A stretch of DNA of 64,000 nt, taken from contig NZ_JALIQS010000007.1 in NCBI RefSeq assembly GCF_024704725.1, forward strand, positions 62,001 to 126,000, written 5' to 3'. Positions within the stretch are counted from its first letter, which is position 1. Each line of letters begins with the position of its first letter. A model generated the notes under the pieces. That model worked only from the letters and a program-made list of their open reading frames with translations. It was not told the origin of the DNA and did not search any database. Shown here one piece after another: positions 9,286-20,832 of the stretch. The DNA is from Shinella sp. CPCC 101442 (GTDB taxonomy: Bacteria > Pseudomonadota > Alphaproteobacteria > Rhizobiales > Rhizobiaceae). A program made the translations under genes and the position numbers.

Positions 9286-9792
9286 ATGCAGACCATCTTG
9301 CTCGTCATCTATCTCATGGTCGTCGTCGCGCTCATTGGCGTCGTGCTGATCCAGCGCTCGGAAGGCGGCGGCCTCGGCATCGGCGGCGGCTCCGGCTTCA
9401 TGTCGGCGCGCGGCACGGCCAATGCCCTGACGCGCACCACGGCAATCCTCGCGACGCTGTTCTTCGTGCTGGCACTCGGCATGGGCATCATCGCCCGCTG
9501 GGAATCGCAGCCGACCGACATTCTCGACCGCATCCCCGGCACGACCGGCACGGGCGGCGTTCTCGACGCGCTTGGCGGTGCGGAGAAGCCGGCTGAAGGC
9601 AGCCAGCAGAACCAGGGTACCGAGACCAACTCGAACACCACCAACCAGACGCCCGCGACGACCGGCACCGATGCCGTTCCGACCGAAGGCGGCGCTGCAA
9701 CCGGCACCGGCACCACGACGACGGGGACCGGTACGACGGGTGGCGCGACGACGGGCACGGGCGGCAACGCCGGCGTCCCGAGCGGCCAATAA
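9286..9792 (+). CDS. secG: Preprotein translocase subunit SecG
   Basis: The 168-residue product begins with a transmembrane helix (MQTILLVIYLMVVVALIGVVL). The conserved SecG loop follows (IQRSEGGGLGIGGGSGFMSARG, with NALTRTT next), then a second helix (TTAILATLFFVLALGMGII). The C-terminal 90 residues are a Thr/Gly/Asn-rich low-complexity tail of the type seen in rhizobial SecG. It acts with SecYE in the inner membrane. The frame is open from 9199, but the ATG at 9286 is where homology begins. Confidence 0.93.
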   Translation: MQTILLVIYLMVVVALIGVVLIQRSEGGGLGIGGGSGFMSARGTANALTRTTAILATLFFVLALGMGIIARWESQPTDILDRIPGTTGTGGVLDALGGAEKPAEGSQQNQGTETNSNTTNQTPATTGTDAVPTEGGAATGTGTTTTGTGTTGGATTGTGGNAGVPSGQ

Positions 9793-9814
9793 GCCGCAAA
9801 AGAAAAAACAAATC

Positions 9815-9846
9815 GGCCGGTTGGGTCACACCAACCGGCCTTCTTC
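9815..9846 (+). terminator. Rho-independent terminator after secG
   Basis: The stem GGCCGGTTGG / CCAACCGGCC with a short loop is followed by TTCTTCT. It lies about 20 bases after the secG stop. Confidence 0.8.
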
Positions 9847-9853
9847 TGTGTAA

Positions 9854-11566
<1,713 letters not shown>

Positions 11567-11582
11567 CCATTTCCTTCCTGAA

Positions 11583-11616
11583 AAAAAAGCCCGGCAGCGA
11601 TGCCGGGCTTTTTCTT
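11583..11616. terminator. Bidirectional terminator between pyrG and gltA
   Basis: AGCCCGGCA - GCGA - TGCCGGGCT is flanked by A-runs on the left and T-runs on the right, so it can serve pyrG on the plus strand and gltA on the minus strand. Confidence 0.88.
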
Positions 11617-11632
11617 TTCGGGTTCTTTGCGC

Positions 11633-12922
<1,290 letters not shown>

Positions 12923-13227
12923 GACGATCCTCCGTTGTTTCGAATGGTGGCACGCAGTTGTGCCGCACCCATGAACATGCTCGTTTTGCTAGCCCATTTA
13001 CGGCGCCCTGCCAAGCGATACCAAAGGCAAATTGTGCACTGCGGAAATAGGCTTTCCGGCAACGCAATATCTACCGTTTGCGCGAAGTTGCAAGCAACCT
13101 TTGAGAGTGCTCGCCATAATGCGGAGGTGGCATCCTTTCTGTCTCGCTTAGTATTTTTCGCGCCTACTTTTGATTGAAGATTTTCCTCCTGAATTGCACT
13201 ATGGTGGCGTGAAGCGGGGCCGGAACC
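12923..13227. other. Intergenic region gltA / comEC
   Basis: About 305 bases between two divergent genes. It must hold the gltA promoter on the minus strand and the comEC promoter on the plus strand. It is more A/T-rich near 13010-13200 than the flanking genes. I see no convincing gene, strong hairpin or repeat in it. Confidence 0.5.
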
Positions 13228-15765
13228 ATGGCCGGGGTGGACGAAGCGGAGAGACGCAACGCGGTGCGCGAGGCCGAAGCCTGGCGGACGCCGTCTGACG
13301 CGCGACTGCCGGCGACGGCTCCCGACGATCCGCCAAAGCGTGGCGCGCCACTTGCCGTTCTGCGCCGGCTTGCGGGGCGGCTGCGGCACGCTTTCATCCC
13401 CCGGCAAGACACGGCGGCCGCCTGGGCGGCCGAACGCCAGCATGGCCACTTCTTCCTTTTCGTGCCGGTCTTCCTTGGCGTGGGGGCGGCGCTCTGGTTT
13501 GCGGCTGCGTCCGATCCGTCTGTCTTTGCGCTTGTTCTCGTCGCCTGCGCGACGTTCTGGCCTGCCTGGCGTTTGCGGCACCGGGAGGATTGGCTGGCGC
13601 TGGCCGCAGGCGGCGCGTTTCTCGTGCCCGTCGGCATGCTTCTCGCGGGTATCGAGACCGCACGGCTCGACACCGTCCTGCTCGACGCTCCCGTGACCAC
13701 CCAGATCACAGGCCGCGTGCTCGCGCGCGAAAGCGATGAGCGCGGCGCAATCCGCTACCGCATAGTATTGGAGGCTACACGCGAGCCCGTCTTGAAGCGC
13801 GCGCCGCGCGTGGTGACCGTCCTTGCCCGCAGCCGGCACGAGCCGATCCCGATCGGCGGCGGTATTGCTGGTCGCGCGCGGCTTAGTCCACCGTCAGGCC
13901 CAGCGCTGGCCGGCCTCAACGATTTTGCGTTCGATGCCTACTTTGCCGGCAACGGAGCGGTTGGATATTTCTACAAGGCGCCGGAAAGGGTGGAGACGGC
14001 GGCGGCTGGTCTGGAGGAGCGAATCCGGCAGGAAATTGCGACCTGGAGAAACAACCTGACCGAGCATATACGCGGCAGGATCGATGGCGATGCCGGAGCG
14101 ATAGCGGCCGCTCTGGTGACCGCCGAGCAGCGCGCGATCAGCGAGGAGACCGTGGAGGCGATGCGGCAGGCGGGGCTGGCGCATGTGCTGGCCATTTCGG
14201 GGTTGAACATGGTGTTGGCAGCCGGCACCTTTCTCGTTGGCGCACGTATGCTGATGGCGCTGATCCCCGGCTTTGTCGAGCACTATCCGGCGAAGAAAAT
14301 CGCCGCCGCCGGGGCTCTGGTCATGGTGACGCTTTATATTCTGGTTTCGGGTGGGGCGATTTCGGCGGTGCGTTCGTGGATCATGATCTGCGTCATGCTC
14401 GTCGCCGTCCTGTTCGGCCGCGCGGCGATCAGCCTGCGCAACGTCGCCATATCGGCAGTCCTCATCCTGCTGGTCACGCCGTCGGCCATCACCAATCCTG
14501 GATTCCAGATGTCCTATGCCGCGACGCTCGGGCTCGTCGCCGGCTATGCGGCCTGGCGCGAGCGCCCCGTGCGGCACGAGGGCCGGGGAGGGGCGATCCG
14601 TGGCCTTGGCGGTTCCGCTGGCCGTTTCCTTGGCGGATTGACGCTTTCCTCGCTGATCGGCGGCTTTTCGACGCTTATTTATTCGGTGGGCCATTTCAAC
14701 CGGATTCCGGCCTATGGGTTGGCAGGCAACTTGCTCTCCATGCCCGTCATCAGCGCCGTCGTCATGCCTTTCGGCCTTGCCGCCGTGCTGCTGATGCCTT
14801 TCGGGCTCGATGCCATCCCCTTCGCCATCATGGGCAAGGGGATCGAGTGGATGATCGCGCTGTCGGCCTGGGTCGCAAGCTGGAACGGCGAGATCGTCAC
14901 CGGCCGTATCCCCGCCGTGGCCTTCCTGCTCATCGGCCTGGGCGGCGGGCTTGTCTGCATCCTGCGAACACGCCTTCGCCACGCCGGCACGTTGCTCGTG
15001 CTGCTCGGCACCGCCATCGCATTCTGGCCGGGCGATCCCGTCGGCCCCGAGGTTCTGATTTCCGAGGACGGCCGCCTCGTCGCCGTGTTGCGCGACGGGC
15101 GCGTTGCGACGAACCGCGTCCGCCCGCCGGATTTCGTCTACGCACAATGGCGAAGAGCTTTACGGCTGGGCGAGCACGTCAAGCCGGATATGAGAAAGAC
15201 CACTGGACTGACACTTGAAGAGGGCGGAGCGGTTGTCGAAAACGCAGAAAAGCGGAAACCGCCGCGGCGTCGGGCGAACCGGGAAAAGGCCAATGCGGCA
15301 ATGTCGTCCGCGCTCGACGCGGCAACACGACAGGCCGGTTTCATCTGCGAGGCAAAGGCTTTCTGCGCTGCTGTTTCACCGAGCGGCTGGCGCATCGTCA
15401 CGCTTGAGGATGTCGCGTTCCTCGGCATTGCCTGCGATGCCGCAGACCTTGTCGTCACGCAGGTGCCGCTTCGGATCGCGACCTGCCGTTCCGGCGCAAG
15501 GCTCGTGACGGCTCGTCATCTTCGACGAACCGGCGCTTTGGAAATCAGGCCCGGTGCAGACGGGGCCGCAACAAACCGTCTCCAGGCCAGCATCACCCCG
15601 GCCATTGACACGCTGGACCGACCCTGGTCCCGGCACCGTCTCTATGACTGGCGGACAGGCACCTATGCGGAGAACGAGGCCGAACGAGAGCGTGCCAGCG
15701 AAGGACGCCAAGGCCGGGCCGGGGACGCAGGCGAAACCGCCCATTCGCCGCAATCCCTGAATTGA
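13228..15765 (+). CDS. comEC: ComEC/Rec2-family membrane protein
   Basis: The 845-residue product has an N-terminal soluble stretch, a DUF4131-like OB-type region (about 120-260), and a competence domain with many membrane helices (about 290-600). The competence core LAHVLAISGLNMVLAAG is clear. ComEC proteins form the inner-membrane DNA channel in transformation. The C-terminal third (about 610-845) has no HxHxDH motif, so the metallo-beta-lactamase nuclease domain of Gram-positive ComEC is absent or unrecognisable. It lies between divergent gltA and convergent lexA. Whether it acts in natural transformation here is unknown. Confidence 0.85.
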   Translation: MAGVDEAERRNAVREAEAWRTPSDARLPATAPDDPPKRGAPLAVLRRLAGRLRHAFIPRQDTAAAWAAERQHGHFFLFVPVFLGVGAALWFAAASDPSVFALVLVACATFWPAWRLRHREDWLALAAGGAFLVPVGMLLAGIETARLDTVLLDAPVTTQITGRVLARESDERGAIRYRIVLEATREPVLKRAPRVVTVLARSRHEPIPIGGGIAGRARLSPPSGPALAGLNDFAFDAYFAGNGAVGYFYKAPERVETAAAGLEERIRQEIATWRNNLTEHIRGRIDGDAGAIAAALVTAEQRAISEETVEAMRQAGLAHVLAISGLNMVLAAGTFLVGARMLMALIPGFVEHYPAKKIAAAGALVMVTLYILVSGGAISAVRSWIMICVMLVAVLFGRAAISLRNVAISAVLILLVTPSAITNPGFQMSYAATLGLVAGYAAWRERPVRHEGRGGAIRGLGGSAGRFLGGLTLSSLIGGFSTLIYSVGHFNRIPAYGLAGNLLSMPVISAVVMPFGLAAVLLMPFGLDAIPFAIMGKGIEWMIALSAWVASWNGEIVTGRIPAVAFLLIGLGGGLVCILRTRLRHAGTLLVLLGTAIAFWPGDPVGPEVLISEDGRLVAVLRDGRVATNRVRPPDFVYAQWRRALRLGEHVKPDMRKTTGLTLEEGGAVVENAEKRKPPRRRANREKANAAMSSALDAATRQAGFICEAKAFCAAVSPSGWRIVTLEDVAFLGIACDAADLVVTQVPLRIATCRSGARLVTARHLRRTGALEIRPGADGAATNRLQASITPAIDTLDRPWSRHRLYDWRTGTYAENEAERERASEGRQGRAGDAGETAHSPQSLN

Positions 15766-15877
15766 TCATCTATCGCGGCAATCAAATCCAAATTCTCCGC
15801 TTTGGATATTCGTTCGTCCCAAGTGCAGCCCCGGGGCGGCAAAAAAGACCCAAGAGGCAACCATGTCCCCTCGGTAA

Positions 15878-16606
15878 TCAGTGGTAGCGGCGGATAAGGC
15901 CAACCAGCTTGCCCTGGATCTTCACGCGGTCCGGTCCGAAGATACGCGTCTCATAGGCAGGGTTTGCTGCTTCCAGCGCGATGGAGGCGCCTTTTCGGCG
16001 GAAGCGTTTCAGCGTGGCTTCTTCATCGTCGACGAGTGCGACGACGATTTCGCCGGGGCTGGCGGTGCTGGTATTGCGGATGATGACGGTGTCGCCGTCG
16101 AAAATGCCGGCCTCGATCATCGAGTCGCCCTTGACCTCCAGCGCATAGTGGTCGCCGCTGCCGATCATTTCGGCCGGAACGGTGATATCGTGCGTGTTGT
16201 TCTGAATGGCCGAAATCGGCACGCCGGCCGCGATTCGGCCCATGACGGGCACGGATACGGAGGAAGACATGATGTCCGCTTGCGGCGTGGTGACACGTTG
16301 CGGGGGCGTTGAGGGGAGCGGCTGCTTGCCTCGGCTGCCTTCGATGACGGCGGGCGAGAAGCCCCGGCGCGGTTGCAGGCTCGGCGAATAGGCTTCAGGA
16401 AGCTTGATGACCTCCAGGGCACGCGCCCGGTTCGGCAAACGGCGGATGAAGCCGCGCTCTTCCAGGGCCGTGATAAGGCGATGGATGCCGGATTTGGAGG
16501 CGAGATCAAGCGCATCCTTCATTTCGTCGAAAGACGGCGGAATACCGGATTCCTTCATACGCTCGTGAATGAACAGGAGCAGTTCCTGTTGTTTGCGCGT
16601 CAGCAT
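15878..16606 (-). CDS. lexA: LexA repressor
   Basis: The 242-residue product begins with the winged-helix DNA-binding domain ([17 protein letters not shown], then [20 protein letters not shown]). A long linker follows, then the S24 autoprotease domain: the cleavage-site-like [13 protein letters not shown] region, the catalytic Ser in KGDSMIEAG and the catalytic Lys in EATLKRFRR. The length fits the alphaproteobacterial LexA class, which has an extended linker. It represses the SOS regulon. A perfect GTTC-N7-GTTC operator lies about 50 bases upstream of the ATG, consistent with autoregulation. Confidence 0.96.
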   Translation of the reverse strand: MLTRKQQELLLFIHERMKESGIPPSFDEMKDALDLASKSGIHRLITALEERGFIRRLPNRARALEVIKLPEAYSPSLQPRRGFSPAVIEGSRGKQPLPSTPPQRVTTPQADIMSSSVSVPVMGRIAAGVPISAIQNNTHDITVPAEMIGSGDHYALEVKGDSMIEAGIFDGDTVIIRNTSTASPGEIVVALVDDEEATLKRFRRKGASIALEAANPAYETRIFGPDRVKIQGKLVGLIRRYH

Positions 16607-16911
16607 GGTCTCTCCACCGAGAATCGTGAAACAAATCCAGAACGGACACTATATGTTCCATATGTGTTCTGCAAGTGGCTTCTGAAGTAATCGACGCGTT
16701 GGACATGTGATTGCCGAACCTACCGGTCACAGAGTAACGATCGGCAGCAAAAATTGCTGCCTTCGCCGTCGAACAGCAGATTTTTCCATTCACGCGATAA
16801 ATCATTTTCCAGTGCATCGCTCGGTGAAAAAACGATTCCTCTGGTTTGGCTTCACGTTTTGCACAAGACCGAGGCCGGCCGCCGGCCTCAATCGCTCTTC
16901 TATCCCGGCAC
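16607..16911. other. Intergenic region upstream of lexA
   Basis: About 305 bases. It contains the lexA SOS box near 16655-16669 and, on the other side, the end of the serralysin gene. No further gene or clear terminator is visible between 16690 and 16911. The stretch has more A/T than its neighbours. Confidence 0.5.
16655..16669 (-). promoter_or_regulatory. SOS box (LexA operator)
   Basis: The plus strand reads GTTC-CATATGT-GTTC, an exact match to the alphaproteobacterial LexA operator GTTC-N7-GTTC. It sits 49-63 bases upstream of the lexA start codon, as expected for lexA autorepression. Confidence 0.88.
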
Positions 16912-18828
16912 TCAAAGAATGAGGTCGGTCGCATCCAGGCTGGCTTTGGTGAACTGCTTCAGGATGAGGACGTCCACGCTGGACAGGCGGATTTCGAGAT
17001 CGGCGCCCACCTGCACGGCCTTGCTGAGAACGGAGCTCGCTGACGAAAAATTATAGGACTGGAGATCGATGTCATCGACATTGTTCTGGAAGTCGGTGAT
17101 CGTGTCGCGTCCGTAGCCGCTTGCAAAAACGAAGATGTCGCCGGCACTCCCGCCGGTCAGCGTGTCGTTGCCTGTGTAACCGGCAATCCTGTTCAAGCCT
17201 GCATTGCCTATCAGTTTGTCGCCAAAGGCGCTGCCGAAAAGGTTTTCAATCGAGGAATACGTGTCACCGCTCGCCTCGTTGGTATTGACGCCGGCATTTG
17301 CCAGGCTTGCCGTTACACCTATCGTCGCCAGCGAATAGTTCGCCGTGTCGGTGCCGAAACCACCGATCAGTGTGTCGCCGCCTGTACCGCCATTCAGCGT
17401 ATCGTTTCCTGTTCCGCCATCAAGGGTATCCGCGCCGTCACCGCCCCTGAGATTGTTATCTCCGGTACTACCGACCAGTCTGTCCACGAAGTTGGTACCC
17501 GTGAGGTTCTCAATGGACGAATAGGTGTCGGCCGCAGCGTCGTTGGTATTGCTGGAGGGTGTGGCAAGATTGGCGACTACACCCTTCGTGGCATTTGAAT
17601 ACGACGCGGTATCCGTGCCGGCGCCACCGATCAAGGTGTCCGCCGCCGCCCCCCCGAGCAACGTGTCGTTGCCATTGCCCCCGTCGAGCTGATCTGCACC
17701 CGCGCCCCCGTTAAGGGTATCGTTGCCATCAAGGCCGAAAAGTGCATCTGCGCCGTTATTGCCGGAGATGCTGTTGACAGCCTGGTTACCACGGATCGTG
17801 TCGTTGCCGCTGCCGCCCGTTGCGTTTTCGATGAGCGAGCGAAGATCGCCCTTGAAGAGCAGCGCGTTGAAAATGTTACCACGCGCGAAACCGCCATTTG
17901 GTCCACCGCTGAGATAGGCGAGCTGTGCGGCGTCAAAGACGGAGTGTTCCCCTGGGCGGAGATCGATTTTGACACCGTTTGTATAGGCGCTGAGATCGTA
18001 GGTATCATTGCCGCCTCCGTCCCAGAGCGTCGCGAAAATGCGATTTTCACCAGGGGCGATGGCGAGTTCGCCATTGACGAGCGTATCGCCGCTGCCCGGT
18101 GTCCATTTGTAGACGGTGGCGCCGGAATTGGTGGAGTAGTCGGCGCCGTACATGTGCTGGAGAGCCGCGATATCGGCCATCATAAATGTCTGCGGCGCAC
18201 CGAATTCTTCATAGGAGTAGTAACCGTTTGTGTCGCCGATATAGGTCCGATAGCTCATGACCGTGAATTCGATGCTGTTGGTAGCATCGGGCATTTTGCC
18301 GTAGACGAGATCCTCCTGCGCATGCTTGAGGCCCAGAGCATGCCCTAGCTCGTGGATCAGCGTGTGCCAGGCGTAGTTACCGGCCACCGGTTTGCGCAGA
18401 TCATAGATCGTGCCCGCATCGGCAGTTCCGAACCAGATATCGCCGTCGTCGGCACTATCGCTATTGATGACATTGCCGGGAAAATCGGCAACTTCCGCCG
18501 TGCCTGGCACGCTGGACTGCGCAAAGCGAAATGTTGCGTTGGTCGAATTTCCCACGGTGAAGTTTAGATTTGTAAATCCTTCAACAGAAAAACCATCGTT
18601 TGCTTTCCCACCGAAGGACGTTTCCATTGCGAAGAGGGCGGTGTTCTTTTGCGCGTAGGAAATAGTGCTGAAGCCGCTATTGTATTTCGAATAGCTGTAA
18701 TCGGTTACCACTGTGGGGAAGGCGTATGTAACCGTGGACGCGCTCCAGCCCTTTCCGACAAGGAGTGAATCGACAAAGATTGAACCCGTAGCATTGATGT
18801 TTTTTGTAGTCGTTGCTGAACCCGACAT
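16912..18828 (-). CDS. Serralysin-type M10 metalloprotease with RTX repeats
   Basis: The 638-residue product has no Sec signal peptide. A zinc-protease domain carries HELGHALGLKH at about residues 159-169 and the Met-turn MSYRTY near 191. The second half is RTX beta-roll: many GGxGxDxLx nonapeptides (GGSGNDTIRG, GLDGNDTLNG, GGNGNDTLLG). They are arranged as two related modules, each opening GTDTA(S/N)YS and containing DTYSSIENL. The C-terminus (DATDLIL) suits a type I secretion signal. Such proteases are exported by an ABC/HlyD/TolC machine and fold on extracellular Ca2+. No secretion genes lie nearby. The ATG at 18828 is chosen for the upstream GGAGGG; the frame runs to 18858. Confidence 0.9.
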   Translation of the reverse strand: MSGSATTTKNINATGSIFVDSLLVGKGWSASTVTYAFPTVVTDYSYSKYNSGFSTISYAQKNTALFAMETSFGGKANDGFSVEGFTNLNFTVGNSTNATFRFAQSSVPGTAEVADFPGNVINSDSADDGDIWFGTADAGTIYDLRKPVAGNYAWHTLIHELGHALGLKHAQEDLVYGKMPDATNSIEFTVMSYRTYIGDTNGYYSYEEFGAPQTFMMADIAALQHMYGADYSTNSGATVYKWTPGSGDTLVNGELAIAPGENRIFATLWDGGGNDTYDLSAYTNGVKIDLRPGEHSVFDAAQLAYLSGGPNGGFARGNIFNALLFKGDLRSLIENATGGSGNDTIRGNQAVNSISGNNGADALFGLDGNDTLNGGAGADQLDGGNGNDTLLGGAAADTLIGGAGTDTASYSNATKGVVANLATPSSNTNDAAADTYSSIENLTGTNFVDRLVGSTGDNNLRGGDGADTLDGGTGNDTLNGGTGGDTLIGGFGTDTANYSLATIGVTASLANAGVNTNEASGDTYSSIENLFGSAFGDKLIGNAGLNRIAGYTGNDTLTGGSAGDIFVFASGYGRDTITDFQNNVDDIDLQSYNFSSASSVLSKAVQVGADLEIRLSSVDVLILKQFTKASLDATDLIL

Positions 18829-18946
18829 GTTTCCCTCCGGATTTTGGCTGGGCGCCACTGGTGACGCAAAGAGAGCGGCTTCCCAAAAAATGCCTCAGTA
18901 CCAATACACTATCACGGCAACCACCTCTAAGACGCGCGGGATCGCT

Positions 18947-19219
18947 ATGCTATTCGCAGTTTATTTTGCATTGTCTGCCGCATACAGTCCGAACTTCTCC
19001 GGCTCCGTGTTGAACGCCAGGGATGCATCCGCACATCGACAGACAGTTGTGAGAGTGGTCATGCAGAAGCCAGGCGATCCGGAAAAGGCTATCGAATCCG
19101 AGTATGAAACGCTCAAAGGCCGGGGAACGCGAGAGGCATTGGAGCTTTTCATTGCAAGGCATCCAGATCACCCGCTTGCGGCAAAGGCAAAGGAGGAAAT
19201 GAAGCGTTTGAACGACTGA
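18947..19219 (+). CDS. Small secreted protein divergent from the metalloprotease
   Basis: About 90 residues. It starts with a hydrophobic segment (MLFAVYFALSAAYS), then a basic stretch and a charged helical C-terminus reading IESEYETLKGRGTREALELF followed by IARHPDHPLAAKAKEEM. That end resembles TPR/YbgF-like helical tails. The start is uncertain: the frame is open from 18713, with another ATG at 18890 (MPQYQY). The 18947 ATG gives a plausible signal sequence. It is divergent from the metalloprotease. No function is assigned. Confidence 0.45.
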   Translation: MLFAVYFALSAAYSPNFSGSVLNARDASAHRQTVVRVVMQKPGDPEKAIESEYETLKGRGTREALELFIARHPDHPLAAKAKEEMKRLND

Positions 19220-19453
19220 ACATCATCCGGCACAACGGGAAGATGTGTGTAATCCTCTCGTATGTCTTTTATTCTATTGTTATTTTAGCACGCCTGCGCG
19301 GTTTTCGGCGCCTTCTTCACATCCTCTCCCAAAAGCACCCGAATAAAGCCGTCAGCCGACCCGTCGATAGGAGGATTGCGGTTGACGAACATCATGGGCC
19401 TTGCCAGCATGCCCTGAAATTCGGACCGTCCAGTTTGCATTTGGGGGCACACG

Positions 19454-20713
19454 TTGACTGCGGGTTCCATCGTCGCGACACTTCTGATCGTCTTTGCTGG
19501 CCTTCTGGCCGTGCCGGCCGTCAGCCATACCAATGCGGGCACGACTTTTTCGCTGATGGCCTCGTCCATGGCCTTCGTCGCCATGGGGATCGCGCAATTC
19601 ATGGCAACGCGCCCGCCCTTCGTCGAAAGGCTTTTCGGCGGGCTCGACCGCATCTATCAATTCCACCGCAAGATCGGCATTGCCGTCCTCTGTCTTATCC
19701 TCTTCCATTATTTCGTTGCGCCGGATTTCCAGGGCCTTTCGGTGACGAGCGGTCTCAATCAGCTCGCCAAGACGATGGGGGAGTGGGCGTTCTACGGTTT
19801 CGTCTTCCTGCTCGTCTTGAGCCTTGTGAAGGTCATTCCGAAGACGCGCTTTCAGGTTCCTTACCAATACTGGCGTATCACGCACCGCTTCATCGGCCTG
19901 CTCTTCGTGCTTGTCGCCTTCCATCAGATGTTCATCAAGCGGCCCTATGACGGCACGGCGTTTCTGGCGACCTATCTCAACATTTTCGCTCTGATCGGCA
20001 TCGTGAGCTATGCCTATACGCAGCTGCTGCCGTGGCTGCGCACACGCCGCTACGAGGTGGTGAATGTCGAGCGGCACGATGGCGCGACCATCATTTCGGC
20101 GCGGCCGATCAACCGCAAGCTCAGGGCGATGCCCGGCCAGTTCGGTTTCTTCCGGGTCAACAAGCCGGGCCTGCGCGAGCCGCATCCCTTTACCATTGCC
20201 GGTATCGAGGACGATGGTTCGGTTCGCTTCGCAATCAAGCCGCTCGGCGACTACACGAAAGCGTTGCGTGAGGGCGTGGCGGTCGGCGATGCGCTGACGC
20301 TTGAAGGCGGCTATGGCCATTTCAATCACAAGCGCGGCGGCAAGAAGCAGATCTGGCTTGCCGGCGGCATCGGCGTCACGCCGTTCCTCGCCATGGCGAG
20401 CCGGCTGAAGGGCGACGAGGGGCAGGACATCCACATGGTCTACTGCGTGCGCGACAGCGCCGAGGCGATCGGCCTCGACACGTTTCGCACCCAGGCGGAA
20501 AAACTTGGGAATTTCAGCTTCGTTCTGCACAACTCGACGACCGATGGGCGTTTCGATGCCTCGAAGCTTGTCGCGGGTACCAGCATGAACCCGGCCGAAG
20601 CCGACCTGTGGTTTTGTGGTCCGCCGCCTTTGCGGCTGGCCATCGAAAAGGGACTGAGGGAGCTCGGCAAGGCGCCGCAGCGCGTGGAGTTCGAGCGTTT
20701 CGAATTTCGCTAG
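19454..20713 (+). CDS. Ferric-reductase-like flavocytochrome
   Basis: The 419-residue product combines an N-terminal membrane domain of about six helices with a ferredoxin-NADP reductase-type C-terminus. The membrane part has the paired His expected for haem ligands (YQFHRKIG, LILFHYF, ITHRFIG, VAFHQMF). The reductase part has an FAD-binding EPHPFTIAG and an NAD-binding LAGGIGVTPFLAMAS, ending near WFCGPPPLR. It should move electrons from NAD(P)H across the inner membrane. The start is a TTG preceded by GGGGG six bases upstream; no ATG fits. It lies about 120 bases before the cytochrome gene at 20833, separated by a repeat. Confidence 0.8.
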   Translation: MTAGSIVATLLIVFAGLLAVPAVSHTNAGTTFSLMASSMAFVAMGIAQFMATRPPFVERLFGGLDRIYQFHRKIGIAVLCLILFHYFVAPDFQGLSVTSGLNQLAKTMGEWAFYGFVFLLVLSLVKVIPKTRFQVPYQYWRITHRFIGLLFVLVAFHQMFIKRPYDGTAFLATYLNIFALIGIVSYAYTQLLPWLRTRRYEVVNVERHDGATIISARPINRKLRAMPGQFGFFRVNKPGLREPHPFTIAGIEDDGSVRFAIKPLGDYTKALREGVAVGDALTLEGGYGHFNHKRGGKKQIWLAGGIGVTPFLAMASRLKGDEGQDIHMVYCVRDSAEAIGLDTFRTQAEKLGNFSFVLHNSTTDGRFDASKLVAGTSMNPAEADLWFCGPPPLRLAIEKGLRELGKAPQRVEFERFEFR

Positions 20714-20749
20714 AGCAGGCCCTGCATAGAATTGCGTGAATGAAATCGG

Positions 20750-20783
20750 GCGTCTTCGCGTTTCTAAGAAAAGCGGGAATGCT
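20750..20783 (+). repeat. Dispersed repeat, copy A
   Basis: A 34-base sequence containing CGCGTTTCTAAGAAAAGCGG. It matches the reverse complement of 24156-24189 at 29 of 34 positions. It lies between the flavocytochrome gene and the cytochrome c gene. Confidence 0.65.
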
Positions 20784-20832
20784 TGGAATTTACAGCCGGT
20801 CTACCGGCCTCTTGGAGCGAAGGGAACAAGCC

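Noticed and set aside
13894-15147. 417-codon open frame antisense to comEC
   Set aside because: It is a shadow; the composition (runs of Gln, Arg, Asp, His) is typical of antisense frames in GC-rich genes.
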